The translations under genes were made by a program, and so were the position numbers. This document shows, one piece after another, positions 8,465 to 17,000 of a stretch of DNA of 64,000 bases. The stretch comes from Yeguia hominis (lineage in GTDB: Bacteria; Bacillota; Clostridia; Oscillospirales; Acutalibacteraceae). Every line of letters starts with the position of its first letter. Positions within the stretch are counted from its first letter, which is position 1. Below the pieces are notes generated by a model. That model did not search any database. It was not told the origin of the DNA and saw only the letters and a program-made list of their open reading frames with translations. Where the stretch lies: the NCBI RefSeq assembly GCF_014384705.1, contig NZ_JACRSN010000005.1:1-64000 (forward strand), given 5' to 3'.

Positions 8465-10045
8465 CTAATTTTTACTTTGAGCTTCACTATTTTTACTGTT
8501 TTTTATATAAATTTCCGGAGTAAAACCAGTCAATCTTTTAAAAACATCCCAAAAATGATTGTAGCTTCCAAATCCAACCTGTTGAGAAATTGCTGCCAAG
8601 GAATTATTTTCAGGATTCTTTTTCAGAACAGACAATACTTTTTGGATCCTAAAGGAATTTAAAAAAGAAGTGAAGGGCACGCCGGTATCCTCCCGGAAAA
8701 CACGACTAAGGTAACTGGGATTAAATCCGATGCCCTTTGCGGCGTCCTTTAACGAGATGTTTTCTGAATAATGGCTTTGGATAAAAGCTAAAGCAGCTTT
8801 GGTAGCTGGCGAGTAGGCAATATCCTCTTGTGCCGACGCGGCTTGTTCTGCTGCCATGCAGAACCATTGACGAATGGCCGTTAAATCTGTCTCGGATTCC
8901 TCTCCCGCGAAGGGCAGGGAATGAATCTCGTATGGCCGCTCTTTCTCTAGGGTTTCTTCTATGGTTTGGAGCAATAGGTGGCAAAAAATTTGGATCCGGA
9001 AATAAGGCGGCTTTTTTTTCTGGATCTCGTTAAAAAAACCGTTGATAATGCCGATTGCTCTTTCTGTATTTTTCACTCGTAGGCACTCACTCAAATTGGA
9101 GAGGACATCCATGTCGGGAATGATGGGGATATCTGATGGAGGAGAAGATTGATAATATACCGTATCGTCAGGGCTGAAAAAACGCATCCTCAAAGCGTTT
9201 GAAGATTCCGACCGCGCGGCGGTATATTTCTTCGGGCCGGAAAACTCGCGGCTGACCCCGAAAAAAATATTGGCGTTGAGCAGCAAGTTTATTTTATGGC
9301 GCAGCAGAGCAAGACATTTTTCGATCTCAATCCTCATTACTTTTCTGCTGACGGAGTCCTTCAAATCAAAGAAAAGGAGAGCTTCCTCGTCGTTAAAACG
9401 AATCAGGTCCGCGAACGGATAAAACGACAATACACCTTTGATAACATGATCCACACTTTGCGCCAAAAAGCGTGGATCATGGGTCTTGGCGTTTTCGGAA
9501 ACCGATTTTTTTAACCGGCAGAGAAAAGAGGCGCAAATTACGCCGCCATCTTCGCTCAGATGATATTTGCGCAGACGATCCGATCCGTCGTCCTCCTCAG
9601 CCTTGCTCTGCAACAGCTGTTTCAGCATTTCCGCACGGGATAGGCGGCGCTGATTTCCGTCCTCCGGCGGTTCCGGCAGATCGACCGCTTCCTTCAGCAG
9701 CCTTAAAAGCGACTCAGGCGTCACCATATGTTTGAGTAAATAATCTTTGGCCCCCAGTTTCAGGCTGTTACGGACATACTTGTAATCGTCATATGCGCTC
9801 AAGGCAATGGTGGCGACGGAAGGGTAATTTTCTTTAATAAACCGGATTAGCTCCATGCCATTAATCCCGGGCATATCGATATCGGTCAGCACAACGTCCG
9901 GTATTTCCTTTTCTATTAGCCGGAGCGCTTTTTGGCCGTCCGGGGCTTCCTCCAGTAAAAAAAGCCCCCTATCCTCCGCGAGCAGAAACTCCCTTAATTT
10001 TGAACGGAATAAATCGTCGTCATCCACAATCAGTATCTTCTTCAT
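8465..10045 (-). CDS. YesN-type response regulator with AraC DNA-binding domain
   Basis: A 526-residue regulator. Residues 1-125 are a receiver domain with the acidic pocket IVDDDD and the phospho-acceptor Asp55 in VVLTDIDMPG; the middle (about 150-400) is the variable linker of YesN proteins; the last 100 residues are an AraC double helix-turn-helix (ISLKDAAKGIGFNPSYLSRVFREDTG, then SLAAISQQVGFGSYNHFWDVFKRLTG). It overlaps the 3' end of the sensor kinase gene by 26 bases, so the pair is co-translated. Phosphorylation by that kinase should activate the downstream binding-protein/permease/amidohydrolase genes (inference from the family). Confidence 0.92.
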   Translation of the reverse strand: MKKILIVDDDDLFRSKLREFLLAEDRGLFLLEEAPDGQKALRLIEKEIPDVVLTDIDMPGINGMELIRFIKENYPSVATIALSAYDDYKYVRNSLKLGAKDYLLKHMVTPESLLRLLKEAVDLPEPPEDGNQRRLSRAEMLKQLLQSKAEEDDGSDRLRKYHLSEDGGVICASFLCRLKKSVSENAKTHDPRFLAQSVDHVIKGVLSFYPFADLIRFNDEEALLFFDLKDSVSRKVMRIEIEKCLALLRHKINLLLNANIFFGVSREFSGPKKYTAARSESSNALRMRFFSPDDTVYYQSSPPSDIPIIPDMDVLSNLSECLRVKNTERAIGIINGFFNEIQKKKPPYFRIQIFCHLLLQTIEETLEKERPYEIHSLPFAGEESETDLTAIRQWFCMAAEQAASAQEDIAYSPATKAALAFIQSHYSENISLKDAAKGIGFNPSYLSRVFREDTGVPFTSFLNSFRIQKVLSVLKKNPENNSLAAISQQVGFGSYNHFWDVFKRLTGFTPEIYIKNSKNSEAQSKN

Positions 10046-11870
10046 TTTTTTCCTCCTGCTGTATCCAAGGAAGCTTCACTTGCACTCTTGTCATTTGTCC
10101 AACCACGCTCTCGATGGAGAGACCGTAATCATCCCCAAAGAGCAGCCGAATCCGGTCATTGATATTCCGTATCCCAATGGCGCTGAAATGAGAGGAACTA
10201 TCGTCAGGACCTTCGTACAACGCTTTTTGTATCTGTTCGGTGCTCATTCCAATCCCGTTGTCCGTTACGGAAAACAGCAAAGTGTCTTCCCACCGATTCC
10301 CTTCGATCAGGAGCCTCCCGCCAACTTTCATGTCGCGAATTCCATGCAAAAGCGCGTTTTCCACAATCGGCTGCAAAAGAAAGCAAGGAATCAGCGCCCG
10401 GCGGATTTCCGGTGCAATTTGATAGCCGACCTCCACAATATTCCCAAAACGGAAATCCTGGATATAAAGATAGTCCTTAATATAGGAAACCTCTTGATCC
10501 ACGGTAATCAGGCTGCCATCCTTTCCCGAGCTGGCCAGCATCAAATTAATGAGCGCCAGCGTCACCTTTTCAATATTTTCCGCTCCCTGGATTCGCGCCA
10601 GATAGGCGATTGTATTAAGCGTGTTGGACATAAAATGAGGGTTGACCTGGCGCTGGAGCGCCTGGATTTCAAACGCTCGCTTTTGCCTTTCTTCCTCAAT
10701 TAGCCTCTGAACCTGGGTTTCCAGCTCCCTTGTCATATGTACAAATTTTCGGCTCAACTTCCCTAATTCGTCTGGGGCATTGTCCCAAAGCTTGGAATCG
10801 TCGAATCCCCCGATTACGACCGATTCCATGGCCTTGTCCAGTTTTTTGAGAGGCTGTTTCACGCTTTTTGACAGAACTCCCGCTATAAAAAAGGCCAGCC
10901 CGGTGCAAATCAGGCCAATTCCTAAAATCGACAGCCCCATTTTCTGGGACGAATCATTGATATATTCATAAGGGATGAGTCCCCATAAGGTCCAGTCCGT
11001 TCCTTCGATAGGATGAAAGACACCCAAATAATCCTTACCGTCGAACGACAATGTTTTTGTCCCAGCTAAGGTATTCACGCCGTATTCCAGGAGAAACTCA
11101 GAGCGAAGCGTACCCGGAGCTTCTCCAATGGAAGAAGATATGATTTGACCGTCTGCGTTGACGATCATAAATTCTGACCCGTTCCCCAAGTTTAAGTTGG
11201 TATATTTATACTGCAGTTGCTTGTCGTCAATGCGCATGATTAATGTGCCAATCTTTTTGCCGTCTTCCGGCTGTTTGATTTCCCGGCATAAAGCAAAGCC
11301 ATCTCCCCGATTGTAATTTATTTCCGGAGATATCCGCTGTTCAAAAAATGGATTCACAGGGTAATAAACGCTGGAAACCTGAAGTGTTTGCATTTTAGCC
11401 TCTATCTGCTGCAGCGACAACAGGGAGGGACGAAGACGGAACGAGGTATCTCCATAGCAACGCAAAGGCTCTTGCCGGCTGGTAAGGGCCAACACATCCG
11501 TGACGATAGAATTCTGGATAAATTTTTTGGTGCAGATATTTGTCATTTCTATTTCCCGCTGAAACCGTTCAAATTCGCTTAAAGTATCATATCTCAGTAA
11601 AGTATCCTGCAATATATCATTATAGGCGATGTCGATGCTATTGTTTTCCAAAGATTCCACCATCTGTTGAATGTTTTCACTAGCTTTCATAATGATTTCT
11701 GAAGAAAAAAAGCTAATTTTTTCTTTTGAATCATGAAACGTTTTATGATAGGCAAAAACGCAAATAGAAAACATGGGGATAAAAATAATCAGGAAGAGGC
11801 AAATATTTAAGCGCTTCTGAATTGTGATATGACGAATCCACTTGATTAGCATAAAAAATATCCTTTTCAT
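10020..11870 (-). CDS. YesM-type sensor histidine kinase
   Basis: A 616-residue membrane kinase: helix at about 20-42, large extracellular sensor region (about 45-290, dCache-like), second helix near 305-327, HAMP segment, then a His_kinase domain with NPHFMSNTLNTIAYL holding the phospho-accepting His, and an ATPase domain with IVENALLHGIRD and GIGMS. AGGAGG seven bases before ATG 11870 sets the start. It is the first gene of the minus-strand locus. Kinases of this family sense an extracellular sugar, often with the cognate binding protein, and signal to the YesN regulator encoded next. Confidence 0.92.
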   Translation of the reverse strand: MKRIFFMLIKWIRHITIQKRLNICLFLIIFIPMFSICVFAYHKTFHDSKEKISFFSSEIIMKASENIQQMVESLENNSIDIAYNDILQDTLLRYDTLSEFERFQREIEMTNICTKKFIQNSIVTDVLALTSRQEPLRCYGDTSFRLRPSLLSLQQIEAKMQTLQVSSVYYPVNPFFEQRISPEINYNRGDGFALCREIKQPEDGKKIGTLIMRIDDKQLQYKYTNLNLGNGSEFMIVNADGQIISSSIGEAPGTLRSEFLLEYGVNTLAGTKTLSFDGKDYLGVFHPIEGTDWTLWGLIPYEYINDSSQKMGLSILGIGLICTGLAFFIAGVLSKSVKQPLKKLDKAMESVVIGGFDDSKLWDNAPDELGKLSRKFVHMTRELETQVQRLIEEERQKRAFEIQALQRQVNPHFMSNTLNTIAYLARIQGAENIEKVTLALINLMLASSGKDGSLITVDQEVSYIKDYLYIQDFRFGNIVEVGYQIAPEIRRALIPCFLLQPIVENALLHGIRDMKVGGRLLIEGNRWEDTLLFSVTDNGIGMSTEQIQKALYEGPDDSSSHFSAIGIRNINDRIRLLFGDDYGLSIESVVGQMTRVQVKLPWIQQEEKNEEDTDCG

Positions 11871-12655
11871 GATATTTCCTCCTTTTGTTTGTTATAATCA
11901 TGTATTATTCCAGAGAACACCGGGCAATCCAAGGGCAAATAATTGAATTACGGGTATTTCATTATGAACGATTTGTGAGGCAGACCATTCTTTTTTCATC
12001 TTATAAAATATTTTCCGAAAACTGGCCCAAACGTACCTTTGCAAAACGAGTAATGGGTGAAGATGGACAATACGGACGCCGCTTTATCCCTCCTGCAAAA
12101 CTTTTTTGCCGGAAATGGCCAAAACCGTCCCGCACAGAAGGGGTAGTGGATGAAGGGAGGAAACAGAGCAGGTCACGACAGGGCGGAGTGTGCAAGTCGC
12201 AGAGTAAGATTCTACCGCGGCGCCAGATTTCGTCTGCCGCTCATTCTGTCCTATCGGAATCTTGTTGGGAAGTGCCTTCCCCAAACCCTGCTTTACGCCG
12301 CCACCAGATTGACGGCGAACGATAACTACGGGTACGCCCTGAAACAGGGCATACCCGACTATACCTCCGGTTAAAAATCTAATATCGTCAGTCGCCAGAA
12401 TGTGTATGGGCGGGCAGGTACAGTCTGCGATTGCCTGCCTTGTCTGCCGAAAGGCGTGGTGGGTGGTGGCATTTTCATTTTCGGATGAGAAAGACAACCT
12501 ATTAGAAGTCAAGCCAAAGATGCACGGAAAGGCGAAAAAAGTAGACGGTTCAAAAAGGGTATAGCAAAGCAGACGTCCGGCTGGACGCCCGACTGAGCAT
12601 ATAAAAAAAGCTGCTATGCGGCTGTGCGGTATGGCAGTCGAGACTTCTCCATAGC
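11871..12655. other. gene-poor stretch between the sensor kinase and a recombinase fragment
   Basis: Short open frames on both strands overlap one another and none is recognisable. A frame at 12150-12374 (+) ends just after a hairpin GGGTACGCCCTG-aaa-CAGGGCATACCC (12330-12356, one mismatch); together these could be decayed mobile-element DNA. A second small hairpin CGTCC-ggct-GGACG lies near 12574-12587. I cannot name any gene here. Confidence 0.4.
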
Positions 12656-13231
12656 ACTGAGATTGTTACCCGAAGCTTATCTGACATTGTTCGCTTTGCT
12701 TCTGCATTTGAGAACGAGTTCGTAAAAATCGTTATAGACGAGCAGTACAAGCAAATTCAGCTTCAGCAAAGGAAGAATCAGGAGGCTTTGCAAGCCGCAG
12801 TCGCCAGAAGCAAAGAAGTGGATGTCCTATATGAAAAGCTGTTTGAAGAAAAGGTTCTTGGCAATCTAACCGAGGAACGCTTCAAAAAGTTGTCCGAGAA
12901 GTATGAGGACGAGCAAACTGAATTATCGCAACGTGTCCGTCACTTAAAACAGATTGTTGCAGAAGAACAGAAGCATGAACTGAATGCGGAAGGCTTTCTG
13001 CAGCTTGTACGGAAATACACGGATATTCAGGAACTGACCCCGGAAATACTGCGGGAATTTGTTGACAAGATTGTCGTACACCACAGGGAGCAGAGGTTTG
13101 GTGAAACGGTGCAAAGGGTGGACATCTACTACAAAATGATCGGGCAAGTGGAACTGCCACAGATGAACCAGCAGGAGAAAGAATCTTACCTCCATATCTT
13201 CGGACACAAAGAAACAAGCCAAAGCGCATAG
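12656..13231 (+). pseudogene. serine recombinase (Tn-type), C-terminal fragment
   Basis: The frame encodes about 191 residues, from ...DIVRFASAFENEFVKIV through a long charged coiled coil to LTPEILREFVDKIVVHHREQ and a short C-terminal tail. This is the zinc-ribbon-distal coiled coil plus the DUF4368-type tail of large serine recombinases of conjugative or mobilisable elements. The catalytic N-terminal resolvase domain and the Recombinase domain are missing, and no start codon with a ribosome site precedes the fragment, so it cannot be active. It is the relic of a mobile element whose other end is gone. It converges on tRNA-Leu. Confidence 0.8.
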
Positions 13232-13256
13232 CAGCACCTTGGCCTACATAAAACAA

Positions 13257-13293
13257 AATACCCACAAGGGCTTTTAAGGCCCTTATGGGTATT
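13257..13293 (-). terminator. intrinsic terminator of tRNA-Leu
   Basis: A stem of about 15 bp with one mismatch (arms 13257-13271 and 13279-13293) is followed, reading the minus strand, by TTTTGTTTTA. It lies 9 bases downstream of the tRNA 3' end and would also stop read-through from the recombinase fragment. Confidence 0.75.
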
Positions 13294-13301
13294 CAGTATG
13301 G

Positions 13302-13382
13302 TGCGGGTAACAGGACTTGAACCTGCACGGGGTTACCACCAGAACCTAAATCTGGCGCGTCTGCCAATTCCGCCATACCCGC
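13302..13382 (-). tRNA. tRNA-Leu (anticodon TAG)
   Basis: The minus strand folds as a tRNA. The acceptor stem GCGGGTA/TACCCGC pairs perfectly with discriminator A. The D-loop has the Leu-like GGAATTGGCAGACGC. The anticodon stem CCAGA/TCTGG encloses a 7-base loop with TAG. The T-arm contains GGTTCAAGTCC, and there is a short variable arm. The 3' CCA is not encoded. It reads CUA and related leucine codons. A terminator follows directly. Confidence 0.93.
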
Positions 13383-13433
13383 AAATACTAGGTCCATACA
13401 GGGTACAGACCCAGAACCTATTATACTGGAATT

Positions 13434-14480
13434 TCAGATGTTTTGCAAGACGGAAGGATCTGTTTCGGCGATTTTTTCCGAAAGCAGCGGCAAAAGTGCA
13501 GCGGTGTGCAGAAGGTCTTCTTCAGAGATCAAGCCGACCGGACTATGCAGATACCGGCAGGGAAGCGAGACCGCAATGGTGCGGATGCCGCCGCGTGCAG
13601 TGTGAATGGCGCCGGAATCGTTTCCGCCGGCAATTGCCTGTTTCACCTGGCAGGGAATACCGGCGTTCTCTGCAATTTGCAGGGCCATGCGGAAATACTC
13701 GCGATCGTAAATGGTTGCCCGATCCATAAAGGAGAGCACAGGCCCTTTTCCAACATGGCAGACCTGCTTTTCCGGAGAAACGCCTGCAATGTCGGCCGCC
13801 GTTGTGGTCTCGACCACAATCGCAGCCTGAGGCGCCACCGTGTAAGCCGCCGTTTTGGCTCCGCGCAGTCCGATCTCTTCCTGTACGGAAAACACGAAGA
13901 TCATATCATAAGGCAGCGGCTTTTTCAGCCATTCAATCAGCAGAAAACAGCCCGCTCGGTCATCCAGTGCCCGGCTTTTGATGGTTCCGTGCTGCATATC
14001 AAAGAACGGTGAGAACGTAATGGAATCTCCCAGTGCAATATGGCGTTCCGCGTCAGCCTCATCTTTTGCGCCGATATCGACATAGAGCTCTGTAATCGGA
14101 ACGGCCTTGCATTGGTCGCTCCGGTCGATCAGGTGAATCGGTTTAACATCGATAACGCCGGGATAACGTCCCGCAACCGTGACAGATGTTCCGGCAAGGA
14201 CACGCGGATCAATTCCGCCGACTGGTTCAAATTTTAAAAGGCCTTCCTTCGTGATATGGGTGACCGTCATACCGACTTCATCCATATGCGCCTCTGCCAT
14301 CAGTTTGGTTTTGGGGCGGGAGGCGCCTTTTTTAAAGGCGATGAGATTTCCGAGCGGCGTGATGCTGTAATCATCGATATAAGGTCGGATTTCCTGGAGA
14401 ATTCGATCCCGCACGGCGGTTTCGTCACCAGAGATGCCATCGGTTGTGCAGAGTGTTTTTAAAAGAGATAAATCCGGCAT
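13434..14480 (-). CDS. M42-family metallo-aminopeptidase (second of a tandem pair)
   Basis: About 348 residues, the normal length for M42 peptidases (FrvX/YsdC/PepA-like, often mislabelled endoglucanase M). Metal and catalytic motifs in order: AEAHMDEVGM (first zinc His), ALDDRAGC (bridging Asp), VQEEIGLRGA (catalytic Glu-Glu), a VETTTAAD metal segment and a late IHTARGGIRT loop. These enzymes are large cytoplasmic oligomers that remove N-terminal residues from peptides. The frame starts upstream at an ATG (14501) that contains the ribosome site itself; AGGAGG lies ten bases before ATG 14480, two bases after the previous gene's stop, so 14480 is preferred. It is a paralogue of the next gene. 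Confidence 0.9.
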   Translation of the reverse strand: MPDLSLLKTLCTTDGISGDETAVRDRILQEIRPYIDDYSITPLGNLIAFKKGASRPKTKLMAEAHMDEVGMTVTHITKEGLLKFEPVGGIDPRVLAGTSVTVAGRYPGVIDVKPIHLIDRSDQCKAVPITELYVDIGAKDEADAERHIALGDSITFSPFFDMQHGTIKSRALDDRAGCFLLIEWLKKPLPYDMIFVFSVQEEIGLRGAKTAAYTVAPQAAIVVETTTAADIAGVSPEKQVCHVGKGPVLSFMDRATIYDREYFRMALQIAENAGIPCQVKQAIAGGNDSGAIHTARGGIRTIAVSLPCRYLHSPVGLISEEDLLHTAALLPLLSEKIAETDPSVLQNI

Positions 14481-14482
14481 GA

Positions 14483-15520
14483 TTAGCGCACCTCCTGGCA
14501 TTTTTTGCGGATATACGCGGCAAGAAGTTTTGCCGTGTTTTCCAGATCCTGCAAATCAATAATTTCTGCGGGGGTATGCATATTGCGCTGCGGAATGGAA
14601 AGCAGGCCGCAGCGGACACCGCCGCGGGAGACACCAATTGCGTCTGCATTGGTGCCGGTGGTTTCTCCCATGGCTTCAATCTGATAAGGAATTTCCTGCG
14701 ACCGGGCGACTTCTACCAGCTCACGGGACATGACCTTGTCGAGTGCGGCGGAAAATCCGATCATCGGGCCAGCGCCGAGCGTGCTGGTGCAGGTTTCCGG
14801 AACGCCGGGCTGCGCTGCGAAACTGACGTCGACCGCAATGCTTGCGTCCGGCGCAGCAGTGTAAGATGCAGCGATTGCGCCGCCTCCGCCCGTCTCTTCC
14901 CGGCTGCTGAGCAAAATGGTTAAGCGAATCGGAAGGGGTTCCCGGCGCAAAAGCTGGACACAGCGAATCAATACGGCGCAGCCGGCACGATTGTCGAGTG
15001 CGGTGCCCGTGATGCGCGTTCCAAGCAATTCCCGGCAAGGCGCGGGAATGGTGATGCGGTCACCCGGCGCAATCCATGCTTTTGCCTGTTCGGCGGAAAG
15101 TCCGGTGTCAATGTGAATGGCGTCAACTTTCGGGACTTCGGATTCCTTGCCGCCGGAAAGATGCGGCGGCGTACAGCAGACAATTCCGGAGATCGGTTCC
15201 TTTCCGTAAACCGTGACGCGGCTTCCGGGCAGAACCCGCGCATCCACACCGCCGCAGGGTGCGACATTTAAAAAGCCATGTGCATCAACCTGTGTAACAA
15301 CAAGACCGATCTGATCGATGTGTGCGTCAATCAGAAAATGGAACGGTGCGTCTTCCGGCCCCATGGAGGCGACAACACTGCCCAAAACGTCCCGCCGGAC
15401 ATCGGCATCCTTTGCGAGCATGCTTTTTGCAATTTTAGTAGCAGCGGCTTCATCGCCTGAAGTGCCGGGTTCATCGCAGAGACGCAGAAGAATTTCTTTG
15501 ACTTCCTGTATTTCGTTCAT
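14483..15520 (-). CDS. M42-family metallo-aminopeptidase (first of a tandem pair)
   Basis: A 345-residue paralogue of the downstream gene with the same motif series: DAHIDQIGL, ALDNRAGC, SREETGGGGA, the AVDVSFAA metal segment, and the terminal SRGGVRCGLLSIPQRNMHTPAE. Substrate-pocket segments differ between the two copies, which suggests different side-chain preferences or a hetero-oligomeric peptidase, as seen for archaeal TET enzymes (known); for this pair it is inference. It is separated by 42 bases from murD upstream and by two bases from its paralogue. The role is cytoplasmic peptide recycling. Confidence 0.9.
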   Translation of the reverse strand: MNEIQEVKEILLRLCDEPGTSGDEAAATKIAKSMLAKDADVRRDVLGSVVASMGPEDAPFHFLIDAHIDQIGLVVTQVDAHGFLNVAPCGGVDARVLPGSRVTVYGKEPISGIVCCTPPHLSGGKESEVPKVDAIHIDTGLSAEQAKAWIAPGDRITIPAPCRELLGTRITGTALDNRAGCAVLIRCVQLLRREPLPIRLTILLSSREETGGGGAIAASYTAAPDASIAVDVSFAAQPGVPETCTSTLGAGPMIGFSAALDKVMSRELVEVARSQEIPYQIEAMGETTGTNADAIGVSRGGVRCGLLSIPQRNMHTPAEIIDLQDLENTAKLLAAYIRKKCQEVR

Positions 15521-15562
15521 GTTAGTCCCTTCTCTTTTTTGTGTGCAATCACGGTTTAGGGT

Positions 15563-16951
15563 TTAGGAAAGTGCCTGTACGAGCTGCTTAAAGTGATTGC
15601 CGCGCGCCTCAAAATTCGGATACAGATCAAAGCTTGCACAAGCAGGAGAGAGTGACACGACATCGCCGGTCTGTGCATGCTGATGCGCCAAGGAGACGGC
15701 TTCTTCCATGCTGGCGGCATGCAGAATCGCAGGATTTCCGTCCCGATATCCTGCGGCCGCCTTTACAGCAGCTTCAATTTTGGGAGCAGTGGCGCCCATC
15801 AAAATGAGCAGTTTGACATGTTCGACAACAGCCGGTCCGAGCGGATCAAAGGGAATCTTTTTGTCGTACCCGCCCGCAATCAGGATGATCTTTTCCGGAT
15901 AAAGCGAGAGTGTTCCGCGAATGGTACGGGTCGGGCTTGTGCCGATGGAATCGTTATAATAGGAAACGCCGTCGAGAACCCGGACAAGCTCCGCGCGGTG
16001 CGGGACGCCGCCGAAGGTGCGGGCAACCGAACGGATGATTTCCGGAGAAACGGTTCCCCAAACAGCGGCAATGGCCGCCAGATAGTTTTCGATGTTGTGC
16101 AGGCCGGGAATTTTAATTTCCTCGGCGCGCAGGATCTCTGTGCCGGAAGGTGCATGGACAATCCAGCCATCCGCCCGCAGAAAGACGCCGTATGCGCAAG
16201 GCTCCAATCTGCTGAAAAACATTCGCTCTCCGCGCACGCTGTCCGCAAATCCGCGGGTAATCGCATTGTCTGCGTTTAGTACTGTTCGGCTGAATGCGCC
16301 CTGGTGTGCAAGAATGTTCTTTTTCGCGTCAATATATTCCTCCATGGATCCGTGCACATCCAAATGGTTAGGAGAGAGGTTTGTGACGACCGCAACATCC
16401 GGGCTTTTCCGCATCGAGATCAGCTGGAAGCTGGAAAGTTCTACAACGGCGACGTCGTCGGGCGCGATGGTTTCGATATCCGGCAGAAGCGGGCGGCCGA
16501 TGTTGCCGCCCAGATGGACAGTCTTGCCGGCGGCGCGCAGCAATTCGGCGATAATAGAGGTGGTGGTCGTTTTGCCGTCACTGCCGGTTACCGCATAGAT
16601 TTTGCACGGGCAGAGGTCGAAAAAGACCTCCATTTCGCTGGTCACAACGGCACCGTGTGCACGCGCAGCCGTCAACTCCGGCAACCCGTATTTCATCCCC
16701 GGCGTCCGGAAAATGATGTCTTCCGTGAGGTCGGAAAGATAAGCGTCGCCCAACACCAGTTTGACGCCCAGATTGGAAAGCAAAACGGCGGTTTCGCCGA
16801 GTGCCTCCGCGCTTCGGCGGTCACGTGCGGTTACGATCGCGCCTTTATCCGCAAACATACGGATAAGCGGCAGATTGCTTCCGCCGATTCCGCAGAACGC
16901 GACCGTTTTTCCTTTGACGGATGCAAAAAATGCTGAAATCCGATTGTCCAT
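15563..16951 (-). CDS. murD: UDP-N-acetylmuramoylalanine--D-glutamate ligase
   Basis: A 462-residue Mur ligase adding D-glutamate to UDP-MurNAc-L-Ala in cytoplasmic peptidoglycan precursor synthesis. Seen: an N-terminal Rossmann domain (FCGIGGSNLPLIRMFADKGA), the ATP-binding P-loop VTGSDGKTTTT, the central VVELSSFQL and NLSPNHLDVHGS motifs, and the C-terminal PHRAELV...YYNDSIGTSPT and LIAGGYDKKIPF segments typical of MurD. It is not in a dcw cluster here; instead it lies between purL and the M42 pair on the same strand, 49 bases after purL. Function is firmly assigned. Confidence 0.95.
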   Translation of the reverse strand: MDNRISAFFASVKGKTVAFCGIGGSNLPLIRMFADKGAIVTARDRRSAEALGETAVLLSNLGVKLVLGDAYLSDLTEDIIFRTPGMKYGLPELTAARAHGAVVTSEMEVFFDLCPCKIYAVTGSDGKTTTTSIIAELLRAAGKTVHLGGNIGRPLLPDIETIAPDDVAVVELSSFQLISMRKSPDVAVVTNLSPNHLDVHGSMEEYIDAKKNILAHQGAFSRTVLNADNAITRGFADSVRGERMFFSRLEPCAYGVFLRADGWIVHAPSGTEILRAEEIKIPGLHNIENYLAAIAAVWGTVSPEIIRSVARTFGGVPHRAELVRVLDGVSYYNDSIGTSPTRTIRGTLSLYPEKIILIAGGYDKKIPFDPLGPAVVEHVKLLILMGATAPKIEAAVKAAAGYRDGNPAILHAASMEEAVSLAHQHAQTGDVVSLSPACASFDLYPNFEARGNHFKQLVQALS

Positions 16952-17000
16952 ATTAAAGTTCCTCGATTCCTGTTAACCTTACCGCACACAGACGGCTTTC

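Noticed and set aside
12150..12374. 74-residue plus-strand frame near a hairpin before the recombinase fragment
   Set aside because: It has some protein-like sense (RNLVGKCLPQTLLYAATRL) but I could not match it to a family and it has no ribosome site; kept only as a note in the gene-poor stretch.
15677..16936. Plus-strand frames of 200 and 210 residues over murD
   Set aside because: They are shadows of the minus-strand murD gene, which carries all Mur-ligase motifs.
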